Source: Chania multitudinisentens RB-25
Lineage (GTDB): Bacteria > Pseudomonadota > Gammaproteobacteria > Enterobacterales > Enterobacteriaceae
Assembly (NCBI RefSeq): GCF_000520015.2
Contig: NZ_CP007044.2
Location: 2,356,001 to 2,420,000, forward strand
DNA: 64,000 nt
Direction: 5' to 3'
Shown: in pieces, positions 55,914 through 64,000 of the stretch
How positions within the stretch are numbered: position 1 is the stretch's first letter
How the letters are laid out: each line of letters opens with the position of its first letter
Translations under genes and position numbers: made by a program
Notes under the pieces: model-generated
Databases searched by the model: none
The model's input: only the letters and a program-made list of their open reading frames with translations
What the model was told of the DNA's origin: nothing

Positions 55914-58900
55914 ATGGAAATACTGCGTGGTTCGCCCGCTTTATCGGCTTTTCGTATTACCAAACTGCTGTCCCGTTGCCAGGATGCTCAACTGCTGGTG
56001 AGTGATATTTACGCCGAATACGTTCACTTTGCTGATGTCAGTTCGCCACTGAGTGCCGAAGAACGCACCAAGCTGCAACGGTTGCTCAAGTACGGCCCTT
56101 CTCTCGCTGAACATGCGCCGGAAGGCCGCCTGTTGTTGGTGACGCCGCGTCCAGGCACTATTTCCCCGTGGTCTTCCAAAGCCACCGATATCGCCCATAA
56201 CTGTGGTTTGACCCAGGTAGTTCGCCTTGAACGTGGCCTGGCATTTTATGTGACCGCTCCTGCACTCAGCGAAGCCCAGTGGCAGACGCTTGCCGCGCTG
56301 CTGCACGATCGCATGATGGAAACGGTGTTCAGCGAGCTGCAGCAGGCAGAAAAGCTGTTCTCTCATCACCAGCCAGCCCCATATCAAACGGTTGATGTGC
56401 TGGGCCAAGGCCGCAGTGCGCTGGAGCAGGCCAACGTCAAACTGGGCCTGGCATTGGCGCAGGACGAGATCGACTATCTGCTGAATGCTTTTACCGGTTT
56501 GGGGCGCAACCCAACGGATATCGAACTGTATATGTTCGCGCAGGCGAACTCTGAGCACTGCCGGCACAAAATTTTTAATGCCGATTGGGTTATTGACGGT
56601 GAGGTGCAGCCAAAATCGCTGTTCAAAATGATCAAAAATACCTTCGAACAGACGCCTGATTACGTGCTTTCTGCCTATAAAGATAACGCCGCCGTGATGG
56701 AAGGTTCACAGGTTGGCCGTTTCTTCGCTGCGCCTGAAAACGGCCTCTATGATTACCATCAGGAAGACGCACACATCCTGATGAAGGTGGAAACCCACAA
56801 CCACCCAACGGCGATTTCGCCGTGGCCGGGTGCCGCGACCGGTTCCGGTGGCGAAATTCGTGACGAAGGGGCTACCGGCCGCGGCGCGAAGCCAAAAGCG
56901 GGTTTGGTGGGTTTCTCGGTATCCAATCTGCGTATCCCAGGCTTTGAACAGCCGTGGGAGCAGAACTTTGGTAAACCGGATCGCATAGTAACCGCGCTGG
57001 ATATCATGACCGAAGGCCCGTTGGGGGGCGCGGCGTTTAACAACGAATTTGGTCGCCCGGCGTTGGTTGGTTATTTCCGTACTTATGAAGAATGCGTTAA
57101 CAGCCATAACGGCGTTGAGCTGCGTGGTTACCACAAGCCGATCATGCTGGCTGGCGGTTTGGGTAACATCCGCGCCGATCACGTGCAGAAGGGTGAAATC
57201 ACCGTGGGCGCCAAACTGGTGGTGCTGGGTGGCCCGGCGATGAATATCGGTTTGGGCGGCGGAGCGGCATCTTCCATGGCATCGGGCCAGTCGGATGCCG
57301 ATCTGGACTTTGCTTCGGTACAGCGTGATAACCCGGAAATGGAGCGCCGTTGCCAGGAAGTGATCGATCGCTGCTGGCAGTTGGGCGATCATAACCCGAT
57401 TCTGTTTATCCACGATGTAGGTGCCGGTGGCCTGTCGAATGCGATGCCGGAGCTGGTGAGTGACGGTGGCCGCGGTGGCCGTTTTGAATTGCGTGACATT
57501 CTGAATGATGAACCGGGTATGAGCCCGCTGGAAGTGTGGTGCAACGAATCGCAAGAGCGTTATGTACTGGCGGTAGCCCCTGAGCAGATGGCACAGTTTG
57601 ACGCCATTTGCCGCCGCGAACGTGCGCCTTATACGGTGATAGGCGAAGCCACAGAAGAACGGCATCTGACGCTGAACGATCGCCACTTCGCCAATCAGCC
57701 TATCGATATGCCGCTGGACGTGTTGCTAGGTAAAACACCAAAAATGACCCGCGACGTTCAGCGCCAACGGGCGAAAGGTGAAGCACTACAGCGTGCAGAA
57801 ATCACCGTTGCCGAGGCGGTGAAGCGGGTCTTGCACCTGCCAGCCGTAGCAGAAAAAACTTTCTTGATTACCATTGGCGACCGTACCGTAACCGGTATGG
57901 TGGCGCGTGACCAGATGGTTGGCCCGTGGCAAATTCCGGTGGCCGATTGTGCGGTAACCACGGCCAGTCTGGACAGTTACTATGGCGAAGCGATGTCGAT
58001 TGGCGAGCGTGCGCCAGTGGCCTTGTTGGACTTTGCGGCTTCTGCTCGCCTGGCGGTAGGCGAAGCGCTGACCAATCTGGCGGCGACTGAAATCGGTTCG
58101 TTGAAACGCGTGAAACTTTCTGCTAACTGGATGGCCGCCGCAGGTCATCCCGGTGAAGATGCGGGCTTGTATGAAGCAGTAAAAGCGGTGGGTGAAGAAC
58201 TTTGCCCGGCATTGGGTATCACCATCCCGGTGGGTAAAGATTCCATGTCGATGAAAACCCGCTGGCAGGAAGGCGATGAGCAACGTGAGATGACCTCACC
58301 GCTTTCGCTGGTGATCACCGCTTTCGCTCGTGTTGAAGATGTGCGCCACACCGTGACGCCGCAGCTGCGTACCGATAAAGGTGACACCGCACTGCTGCTG
58401 ATCGATTTAGGGAACGGCCATAATGCGTTGGGGGCAACGGCATTGGCGCAGGTTTATCGTCAATTGGGCGACAAACCGGCGGATGTGCGTAACGTTAAGC
58501 AGTTGGCCGGTTTCTTCAATGCAATGCAGCAGTTGGTTGCAGATCGCGCGCTGCTGGCTTATCACGATCGTTCCGACGGTGGCCTGCTGGTTACGCTGGC
58601 TGAAATGGCCTTTGCTGGCCATTGTGGTGTGGATGTTGATATTCAGAGTCTGGGTGATGATGCATTGGCAGCCCTGTTCAACGAAGAACTGGGGGCGGTG
58701 ATTCAGGTTTCTGCCGCGCAGTTGGCCGTGGTGCAACAGGTGTTTGCCCAGCATGGCCTGGTTGATAATGTGCATCACATCGGTAGCGTACAGAGTGGCG
58801 ATCGCTTTACTGTCACTCAGGCAGGCAAAACGGTGTACAGCGAAAATCGCAGCACCTTGCGTACCTGGTGGGCAGAAACCACCTGGCAGATGCAGCGTCT

Positions 58901-59804
58901 GCGCGATAACCCTGAATGCGCCGATCAGGAGCATCAGGCCAAGCAGGGCGATAGCGATCCGGGTTTGAACGTTAAATTGACCTTCGCACTGGATGAAGAT
59001 ATCGCTGCGCCTTATATCGCCAAGGGAGCACGCCCGAAAGTGGCGGTGCTGCGTGAACAAGGAGTCAACTCCCACGTTGAAATGGCAGCGGCGTTTTACC
59101 GCGCTGGTTTCGACGCGGTAGATGTGCATATGAGCGATTTGCTGGAAGGGCGCCGTGATTTGCAAGATTTCCACACGCTGGTGGCCTGCGGTGGTTTTTC
59201 TTACGGTGATGTGCTGGGCGCGGGTGAAGGTTGGGCGAAATCAATCCTGTTCAACGACCGGGTACGCGATGAGTTTGCCGCGTTCTTCCATCGGCCACAA
59301 ACCTTGGCATTGGGGGTTTGCAACGGTTGCCAGATGATGTCCAACCTGCGTGAATTGATCCCAGGAGCAGAGCATTGGCCGCGCTTTGTGCGTAACCTGT
59401 CAGACCGTTTTGAAGCCCGTTTCAGCTTGGTAGAAGTGGCTGACAGCCCCTCATTGTTCATGCAGGGAATGGCCGGCTCACGTATGCCAATCGCGGTTTC
59501 GCATGGTGAAGGGCATATGGAAGTCCGTGATGCAGCGCATCTGGCTATGTTGGAACACCAAGGGTTGGTTGCTCTGCGCTTTGTGGATAACACCGGTCAG
59601 GTAACCGAAGCCTACCCGGCGAACCCGAACGGATCACCAAACGGAATCACCGCAGTAACCAGCAGCAATGGCCGCGTTACCGTCATGATGCCGCATCCAG
59701 AACGTGTATTCCGCACGGTCAGCAACTCTTGGCATCCGGAAGGATGGGGTGAAGATAGCCCTTGGATGCGTATGTTCCGCAATGCGCGTAAGCAGTTGGG
59801 TTGA
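55914..59804 (+). CDS. purL: Phosphoribosylformylglycinamidine synthase
   Basis: 1,296 aa from ATG 55914 (E. coli 1,295). Large-type PurL: N-terminal PurS-like domain, linker, two AIR-synthase-like repeats (ETHNHPTAISPWPGAATGSGGEIRDEGA; LPVGKDS-type region near residue 775), and a C-terminal glutamine amidotransferase with nucleophile C in GVCNGCQMM and catalytic HPERVFR. Fourth step of purine synthesis, repressed by PurR. Confidence 0.99.
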   Translation: MEILRGSPALSAFRITKLLSRCQDAQLLVSDIYAEYVHFADVSSPLSAEERTKLQRLLKYGPSLAEHAPEGRLLLVTPRPGTISPWSSKATDIAHNCGLTQVVRLERGLAFYVTAPALSEAQWQTLAALLHDRMMETVFSELQQAEKLFSHHQPAPYQTVDVLGQGRSALEQANVKLGLALAQDEIDYLLNAFTGLGRNPTDIELYMFAQANSEHCRHKIFNADWVIDGEVQPKSLFKMIKNTFEQTPDYVLSAYKDNAAVMEGSQVGRFFAAPENGLYDYHQEDAHILMKVETHNHPTAISPWPGAATGSGGEIRDEGATGRGAKPKAGLVGFSVSNLRIPGFEQPWEQNFGKPDRIVTALDIMTEGPLGGAAFNNEFGRPALVGYFRTYEECVNSHNGVELRGYHKPIMLAGGLGNIRADHVQKGEITVGAKLVVLGGPAMNIGLGGGAASSMASGQSDADLDFASVQRDNPEMERRCQEVIDRCWQLGDHNPILFIHDVGAGGLSNAMPELVSDGGRGGRFELRDILNDEPGMSPLEVWCNESQERYVLAVAPEQMAQFDAICRRERAPYTVIGEATEERHLTLNDRHFANQPIDMPLDVLLGKTPKMTRDVQRQRAKGEALQRAEITVAEAVKRVLHLPAVAEKTFLITIGDRTVTGMVARDQMVGPWQIPVADCAVTTASLDSYYGEAMSIGERAPVALLDFAASARLAVGEALTNLAATEIGSLKRVKLSANWMAAAGHPGEDAGLYEAVKAVGEELCPALGITIPVGKDSMSMKTRWQEGDEQREMTSPLSLVITAFARVEDVRHTVTPQLRTDKGDTALLLIDLGNGHNALGATALAQVYRQLGDKPADVRNVKQLAGFFNAMQQLVADRALLAYHDRSDGGLLVTLAEMAFAGHCGVDVDIQSLGDDALAALFNEELGAVIQVSAAQLAVVQQVFAQHGLVDNVHHIGSVQSGDRFTVTQAGKTVYSENRSTLRTWWAETTWQMQRLRDNPECADQEHQAKQGDSDPGLNVKLTFALDEDIAAPYIAKGARPKVAVLREQGVNSHVEMAAAFYRAGFDAVDVHMSDLLEGRRDLQDFHTLVACGGFSYGDVLGAGEGWAKSILFNDRVRDEFAAFFHRPQTLALGVCNGCQMMSNLRELIPGAEHWPRFVRNLSDRFEARFSLVEVADSPSLFMQGMAGSRMPIAVSHGEGHMEVRDAAHLAMLEHQGLVALRFVDNTGQVTEAYPANPNGSPNGITAVTSSNGRVTVMMPHPERVFRTVSNSWHPEGWGEDSPWMRMFRNARKQLG

Positions 59805-59837
59805 TAAATTCGGCTTGTTTGAAGCAAGAGTCTACTG

Positions 59838-59863
59838 GGGCGCAAGCAATTGCGCCCTTTTTT
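59838..59863 (+). terminator. purL terminator
   Basis: GGGCGCAA (59838-59845), GCAA loop, TTGCGCCC (59850-59857) and a T-run. Confidence 0.93.
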
Positions 59864-59894
59864 ATAGCTTTATATTTTATAGAGTTACGGTGTT

Positions 59895-60007
59895 TGTCGG
59901 TATTTTGAGACAAATAGCATATTGAATGTCTCTAAAAGGAGACGTTTAACCCATTGATTTTAATAATGGGGAGTTTTTAAGGATGATGTTGTCGGTATTT
60001 GGCGACG
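59895..60007 (+). promoter_or_regulatory. Three GlrR activator sites upstream of glmY
   Basis: TGTC-N10-GACA occurs perfectly at 59895-59912, and with one mismatch (GACG) at 59927-59944 and 59990-60007. TGTC-N10-GACA is the known GlrR (QseF) site, and E. coli glmY also has three. They sit 110-220 bp upstream of the sigma-54 promoter, the usual enhancer distance. Confidence 0.88.
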
Positions 60008-60114
60008 GTATGATGAATCGTCGCTCACAAGAAGTAGCCTGTGTTGGGACTGTCGAAGGTGTTTAAAATAAATTTTCAAATAAAATCATTGTGATATGTT
60101 TTTTTATAAAAAGT

Positions 60115-60130
60115 TGGCACAGGGAATGCA
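60115..60130 (+). promoter_or_regulatory. Sigma-54 promoter of glmY
   Basis: TGGCACAGGGAATGCA has GG at 60116-60117 and GC at 60128-60129, the required 12-bp offset of -24/-12 elements. The predicted start, about 12 nt on, coincides with the GlmY 5' end. Confidence 0.88.
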
Positions 60131-60141
60131 TTATGTTGCCC

Positions 60142-60330
60142 AGTTGCTCATTCAACTTTTTATGATGGCCCCGTATTTAGACGGAATCTCTGCCTCATAA
60201 GCCTCCGAATGATGCCAAAGAAATGGTGCCTATCGTCCAACCAAACCGATAACAGACGCGTAAGCGGCTTTATCAAGCATCGGACGACACGTTGAGTGAG
60301 GCACCGCCTTGTATCCAACTGTGATGAAGT
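60142..60330 (+). ncRNA. glmY: Small RNA GlmY
   Basis: The 5' end AGTTGCTCATTCAACTTTTT resembles the start of E. coli GlmY, and the position between purL and glrK is that of glmY (also called sroF/tke1). A long hairpin is visible: GGTGCC (60225-60230) with GGCACC (60300-60305), and inner CGTCC (60234-60238) with GGACG (60282-60286). GlmY sequesters RapZ and so spares GlmZ, raising GlmS (glucosamine-6-phosphate synthase). The 3' end is approximate; no T-run terminator lies directly after the long hairpin. Confidence 0.85.
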
Positions 60331-60437
60331 ATTCATCAATTCCGGATACTTACGGATGCTATTCGTCCTGATTCGATGCCAGCCTTGTGCTACATCACCC
60401 AGAGGACGAGGCGTAAGGGCATCCACACATCTCTTTG

Positions 60438-60466
60438 CACTGGGGCATTTTAGCCCCAGTGTCAAT
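60438..60466 (+). terminator. Hairpin between glmY and glrK
   Basis: CACTGGGGC (60438-60446) pairs with GCCCCAGTG (60453-60461) around ATTTTA, followed by TCAATTT. Possible terminator for transcripts reading beyond GlmY, before glrK. Confidence 0.6.
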
Positions 60467-60670
60467 TTAAAAGCCGTGTTTACGTCGCCACACCGTGTTT
60501 CACCTGCCCTGACAGAAGCACATACGCTATCTTGTCAACGTTTCTTATTCTATCCGGCTTTCCCATACGTTAAACGATCCGCTTTGCGTGCTAGATCGCG
60601 GATTATCCTTCATCGGGCTTTTTTCTCTTCGTCGAGTCAGTTAGCATCAAGGCAGACTAAAGATAATGGG

Positions 60671-62107
60671 ATGATTTCTTTGAAAAGATGGCGTTTATTC
60701 CCGCGTTCGTTGCGCCAACTGGTGGTGATGGCGTTCCTGCTGGTGTTGCTGCCGCTGTTAGTACTGGCTTATCAGGCTTATCAAAGTCTTGATCACCTTA
60801 GTGCACAGGCCGCAGATATCAACCGAACTACGCTGGTTGATGCCAGGCGAAGCGAAGCAATGACCAGTGTGGCGCTGGAAATGGAACGCAGCTATCGCCA
60901 GTATTGCGTTTTGGTTGATCCTACGCTGGAACGGTTGTACCAGAACCAGCGGAAACAGTATTCACAGATGCTGGATGCTCATGCGCCAATTCTACCGGAT
61001 GAACGTTACTACCAAACATTGCGTAATTTGCTGACTCAGCTTGCCACCATCAAATGCCAGAGCAGTGGCCCAGATAAAGATTCCTCTTTATTGTTAGAGT
61101 CGTTTTCCCGTTCCAATGCAGAAATGGTGCAAGCTACCCGTACCGTGATTTTTTCCCGTGGTCAGCAACTGCAACAGGCGATTGCTGAACGTGGGCAGTT
61201 TTTTGGCTGGCAGGCACTACTGCTGTTTCTGGTCAGCGTGATATTGGTGGTGTTGTTTACTCGTATGATTATCGGGCCTGTTAAGGCCGTTGAGCGTATG
61301 ATTAATCGTTTGGGGGAAGGGCGGCCGATTAGCATGACGGCTTCTTTCAAAGGCCCACGTGAGCTGCGCTCACTGGCGCAACGCATTATCTGGTTGAGTG
61401 AGCGTTTGGCGTGGCTGGAGTCACAACGGCATGAATTCTTGCGCCATATCTCCCATGAGCTGAAAACACCGTTGGCCAGTATGCGTGAAGGGACCGAACT
61501 GTTGGCGGATGAAGTGGCAGGCCCGTTGACTCCCGATCAAAAAGAGGTGGTGGCGATCCTCGATCAAAGCAGCCGCCATTTGCAGCAACTGATTGAACAA
61601 TTGCTGGATTACAACCGCAAATTGGCGGATGGCCCATCGAAGCATGAAAATATAGAGCTGGAGGAACTGGTCGATATGGTTGTTGCCGCCCATAGTTTGC
61701 CAGCCAGAGCTAAAATGATTCGCACCGAGGTAAAGCTTGAAGCGGAAATCTGTTGGGCGGAGCCTACGCTATTAATGCGGGTGTTGGATAATCTCTACTC
61801 CAATGCGGTGCACTACGGCAAGGAATCCGGTAACATTTGGATTCACAGCCGTCAGATTGGGCAACGGGTGCAAATTGACGTTGCCAATACGGGAACGCCG
61901 ATTCCTGAAACGGAGCAAACCATGATTTTTGAGCCTTTTTTCCAAGGTAGTCATCAGCGAAAAGGGGCAGTAAAAGGGAGCGGATTAGGGTTGAGTATTG
62001 CTCAGGATTGTATCCGCCGTATGCAAGGAGAACTGACACTGGTTAAGGTCTCTGATGCTGATGTCTGTTTCCGAATTGAATTGCCATTAACCGCCGAGAA
62101 TGAATGA
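60671..62107 (+). CDS. glrK: Sensor histidine kinase GlrK (QseE)
   Basis: 478 aa from ATG 60671, which aligns with E. coli GlrK (475 aa) at KRW-FPRSLRQLV. A frame open back to 60296 crosses the glmY region and hairpin and is not the start. Two membrane segments (residues about 15-37 and 175-195), HAMP, H-box FLRHISHELKTPLASM, N-box LYSNAVHYG and G-box GSGLGLSIAQD. Phosphorylates GlrR, which activates glmY and, in E. coli, rpoE. Confidence 0.95.
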   Translation: MISLKRWRLFPRSLRQLVVMAFLLVLLPLLVLAYQAYQSLDHLSAQAADINRTTLVDARRSEAMTSVALEMERSYRQYCVLVDPTLERLYQNQRKQYSQMLDAHAPILPDERYYQTLRNLLTQLATIKCQSSGPDKDSSLLLESFSRSNAEMVQATRTVIFSRGQQLQQAIAERGQFFGWQALLLFLVSVILVVLFTRMIIGPVKAVERMINRLGEGRPISMTASFKGPRELRSLAQRIIWLSERLAWLESQRHEFLRHISHELKTPLASMREGTELLADEVAGPLTPDQKEVVAILDQSSRHLQQLIEQLLDYNRKLADGPSKHENIELEELVDMVVAAHSLPARAKMIRTEVKLEAEICWAEPTLLMRVLDNLYSNAVHYGKESGNIWIHSRQIGQRVQIDVANTGTPIPETEQTMIFEPFFQGSHQRKGAVKGSGLGLSIAQDCIRRMQGELTLVKVSDADVCFRIELPLTAENE

Positions 62108-62110
62108 ATA

Positions 62111-62986
62111 ATGTACACATGGTCTAAACGCGCTCGTTTACAACAGACTGAAGGTTCACCACGTGTCTTTCAAGGTGCACCACTCGGCAAGCGCCCGCTT
62201 TCTTTCCTGGGGCCGATCCTCTTAGCGCCGTTTCTGCTGGCTGGCTGTATTGATCGTGCTGTCAGCAGCGATCTGGCTCAACAGCAAATGGCAGCGATCC
62301 CAGATACTAAAGTTGTGGATTACCGCATTGCGCCCTGTGATAACTTGTGGCAACTCGATGAAAAAGAGGCATTGGAAAATCCTCTTTATTGGTTGCGGGC
62401 GATGGATTGCGCCGAACGGATCGGTTCTACTCAGGCTCGCGCCTTGGCGAAGACTTTGCCCGGCGATGGCTGGCAGAGCATTTTCAAGCAAAGTATTTTG
62501 CTGGGGAGCGCCACACTTAGCCCATCTGAACGCCGTCAGATGCTTGAGCGCTTGAATAGCTATCGCCTCGAATACCCCAATTCACTGCGCCCATTGTTAC
62601 AACTGTGGCGTCAGCAACAAACCTTGCTAACCTCACTGGTTGATGAACGAGCTCGCTACCAGCATTTACAGGAAAGTTCAGACAGCCAGATAGATATATT
62701 GCGCCAGAGCCAGAGCCATTTGCAGCATCAATTGCAGGAGATGTCGCGCAAATTGGAAAACCTGACGGATATTGAACGCCAACTCTCTTCACGCAAGCAG
62801 ATGCAGGGGGAAATCCCCGAGAACAACGCTGCACAGTCAAAACCGGACGCTACCGGCAAGCCTGCAACACCAGCCAAAGAGGCTGAACCGGATGCTCCTA
62901 TCGAAGAAAAGGGAACGGCATTGCCGGTGGAGCCGGAAGATAGCGATGCACCACCCCCTGTTCATAAGGAGCCTCAAGCGCAATGA
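62111..62986 (+). CDS. qseG: Outer membrane lipoprotein QseG
   Basis: 291 aa. Lipobox FLLAGC with the lipidated cysteine at residue 46; the long basic leader before it suggests the true start may be internal. Conserved NPLYWLRAMDCAERI and a coiled-coil LQHQLQEMSRKLENLTDIERQL, then a proline/acidic tail. Interacts with GlrK in the periplasm. The stop overlaps the glrR start. Confidence 0.92.
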   Translation: MYTWSKRARLQQTEGSPRVFQGAPLGKRPLSFLGPILLAPFLLAGCIDRAVSSDLAQQQMAAIPDTKVVDYRIAPCDNLWQLDEKEALENPLYWLRAMDCAERIGSTQARALAKTLPGDGWQSIFKQSILLGSATLSPSERRQMLERLNSYRLEYPNSLRPLLQLWRQQQTLLTSLVDERARYQHLQESSDSQIDILRQSQSHLQHQLQEMSRKLENLTDIERQLSSRKQMQGEIPENNAAQSKPDATGKPATPAKEAEPDAPIEEKGTALPVEPEDSDAPPPVHKEPQAQ

Positions 62987-64000
62987 CAGCTCGCAAACCG
63001 GCCAATCTTTTGTTGGTTGACGACGATCCCAGCTTGCTCAAGTTGTTGGGTATGCGCCTGACCAGCGAAGGTTTTCACGTCATTACCGCCGCAAGTGGTC
63101 AGGAGGCTTTACGTTTACTGGCACGTGAAAAAGTTGATTTGGTGATCAGCGACTTGCGAATGGATGAAATGGACGGCATGGCACTGTTTGCTGAAATCCA
63201 GAAATATCAGCCGGGTATGCCCGTGATTATTCTCACTGCTCACGGTTCGATTCCAGATGCAGTTGCCGCGACTCAGCAGGGGGTGTTCAGCTTCCTGACC
63301 AAACCGGTAGACCGGGATGCGTTGTATAAAGCCATTGATGATGCACTTTCGCTGTCGGTGCCTGCGGGCGATGACAGTTGGCGTGAGGACTTTGTCACCC
63401 GTAGCCCGATGATGTTACGCCTGTTGGAACAGGCCAAAATGGTGGCACAGTCGGATGTCAGTGTGTTGATTAACGGGCAAAGCGGCACCGGTAAAGAAGT
63501 GTTGGCACAGGCTATTCATGGCGCCAGCCCCAGGGCGAAAAAGGCGTTTATTGCTATCAACTGCGGCGCGTTGCCGGAACAATTGCTGGAATCAGAGTTG
63601 TTTGGGCATGCCAAAGGGGCATTCACCGGCGCAGTGAGCAGCCGTGAAGGGTTATTCCAGGCTGCCGCCGGAGGGACATTGTTTCTGGACGAGATCGGCG
63701 ACATGCCACTTTCACTGCAAGTGAAATTGTTGCGAGTCTTGCAGGAGCGCAAGGTGCGTCCGTTAGGGAGTAACCGTGATTTAGACATTGACGTGCGTAT
63801 CATTTCCGCTACCCACCGTGACTTACCCAAGGCGATGGCGAAAAATGAGTTCCGCGAAGACCTCTATTACCGCCTGAACGTGGTTAACCTAAAGATTCCG
63901 GCGCTGAATGAGCGGGCAGAGGATATTCCGTTGCTGGCCAATCACCTGCTGCGTGAATCGGCTTTGCGCCATAAACCCTTTGTGCGCAGTTTCTCCTCTG
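62983..64000 (+). CDS. glrR: Sigma-54 response regulator GlrR (QseF), cut by the window end
   Basis: About 339 codons are present from ATG 62983. Receiver with DDD near residue 14, phosphoacceptor in VISDLRMDEMDG and K in LTKPVD. AAA+ domain with Walker A GQSGTGKE, the sigma-54-contacting GAFTGA loop, and Walker B GGTLFLDEIGDMP. The C-terminal DNA-binding domain lies beyond the window. Its predicted binding sites are upstream of glmY in this window. Confidence 0.96.
   Translation, partial: MTARKPANLLLVDDDPSLLKLLGMRLTSEGFHVITAASGQEALRLLAREKVDLVISDLRMDEMDGMALFAEIQKYQPGMPVIILTAHGSIPDAVAATQQGVFSFLTKPVDRDALYKAIDDALSLSVPAGDDSWREDFVTRSPMMLRLLEQAKMVAQSDVSVLINGQSGTGKEVLAQAIHGASPRAKKAFIAINCGALPEQLLESELFGHAKGAFTGAVSSREGLFQAAAGGTLFLDEIGDMPLSLQVKLLRVLQERKVRPLGSNRDLDIDVRIISATHRDLPKAMAKNEFREDLYYRLNVVNLKIPALNERAEDIPLLANHLLRESALRHKPFVRSFSS

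Noticed and set aside
56706..57686. 326-codon minus-strand frame inside purL
   Set aside because: Shadow of a highly conserved gene; no independent evidence.
60296..60670. N-terminal extension of glrK by 125 residues
   Set aside because: It would translate through the end of glmY and a strong hairpin. E. coli GlrK begins at the position matching 60671.
1..64000. CRISPR array
   Set aside because: No regularly spaced direct repeats of 24-40 bp and no cas genes were seen on either strand.

Overview
The window is a chromosomal segment of an enterobacterium. The grpE/nadK/recN/bamE, srmB, rpoE-rseABC, lepAB-rnc-era-recO-pdxJ-acpS and purL-glmY-glrK-qseG-glrR order, the ANDENYALAA tmRNA tag and an ERIC repeat all point to Enterobacterales. 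A Serratia/Yersinia-like member (Yersiniaceae) is most likely, but the species cannot be fixed from sequence alone.

Positions 1 to about 21,600 are the integrase-proximal part of a genomic island inserted at the 3' end of ssrA (tmRNA). Its left end lies outside the window. The mobility and core module is P4/CP4-57-like: a tyrosine integrase, AlpA, a YfjI-like DUF3987 protein, a YfjJ/YagK-domain protein and, at the far left, a YfjP/YeeP-type GTPase. The cargo is an anti-phage cluster: a HamA/HamB (Hachiman)-like nuclease-helicase pair; a retron-like locus (structured leader with a 12-bp a1/a2-type repeat, a 79-aa protein, an HTH protein and a reverse transcriptase); and a 1,292-aa protein joining a QxK-type PD-(D/E)xK nuclease to a STAND-like NTPase. 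A zinc-finger-like gene after these is broken by an IS256-family element, itself broken by an IS66-family element. Both insertions keep exact 8-bp target duplications, so both original reading frames can be rebuilt.

Positions 21,600 to 43,500 are conserved core genome: ssrA, smpB, ratA-rnfH, bamE, recN (two LexA boxes), nadK, grpE (heat-shock promoter), a DUF1127 protein, ung, grcA (FNR-like site), srmB, trmN6, nadB, rpoE-rseA-rseB-rseC, lepA-lepB, rnc-era-recO, pdxJ-acpS and the ferredoxin yfhL.

Positions 43,500 to 53,500 mix core and accessory genes. A Tat-exported cholesterol-oxidase-like GMC flavoenzyme sits in an AT-rich gap, followed by murR/murQ, pgpC, and a same-strand block of a VWA-domain exported protein, a sensor kinase, a response regulator and a DUF2157 membrane protein.

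Positions 53,600 to 64,000 hold tadA, mltF, purL (PurR box) and the GlmY/GlrKR region: three GlrR-type operator palindromes, a sigma-54 promoter, the sRNA GlmY, glrK, qseG and the start of glrR, which runs off the window.

The observation most worth following is in the retron-like locus. The a2 arm of the leader repeat lies inside the first codons of the 79-aa gene. If the RNA is reverse transcribed in the usual retron way, the single-stranded DNA would be antisense to that gene's ribosome-binding site.
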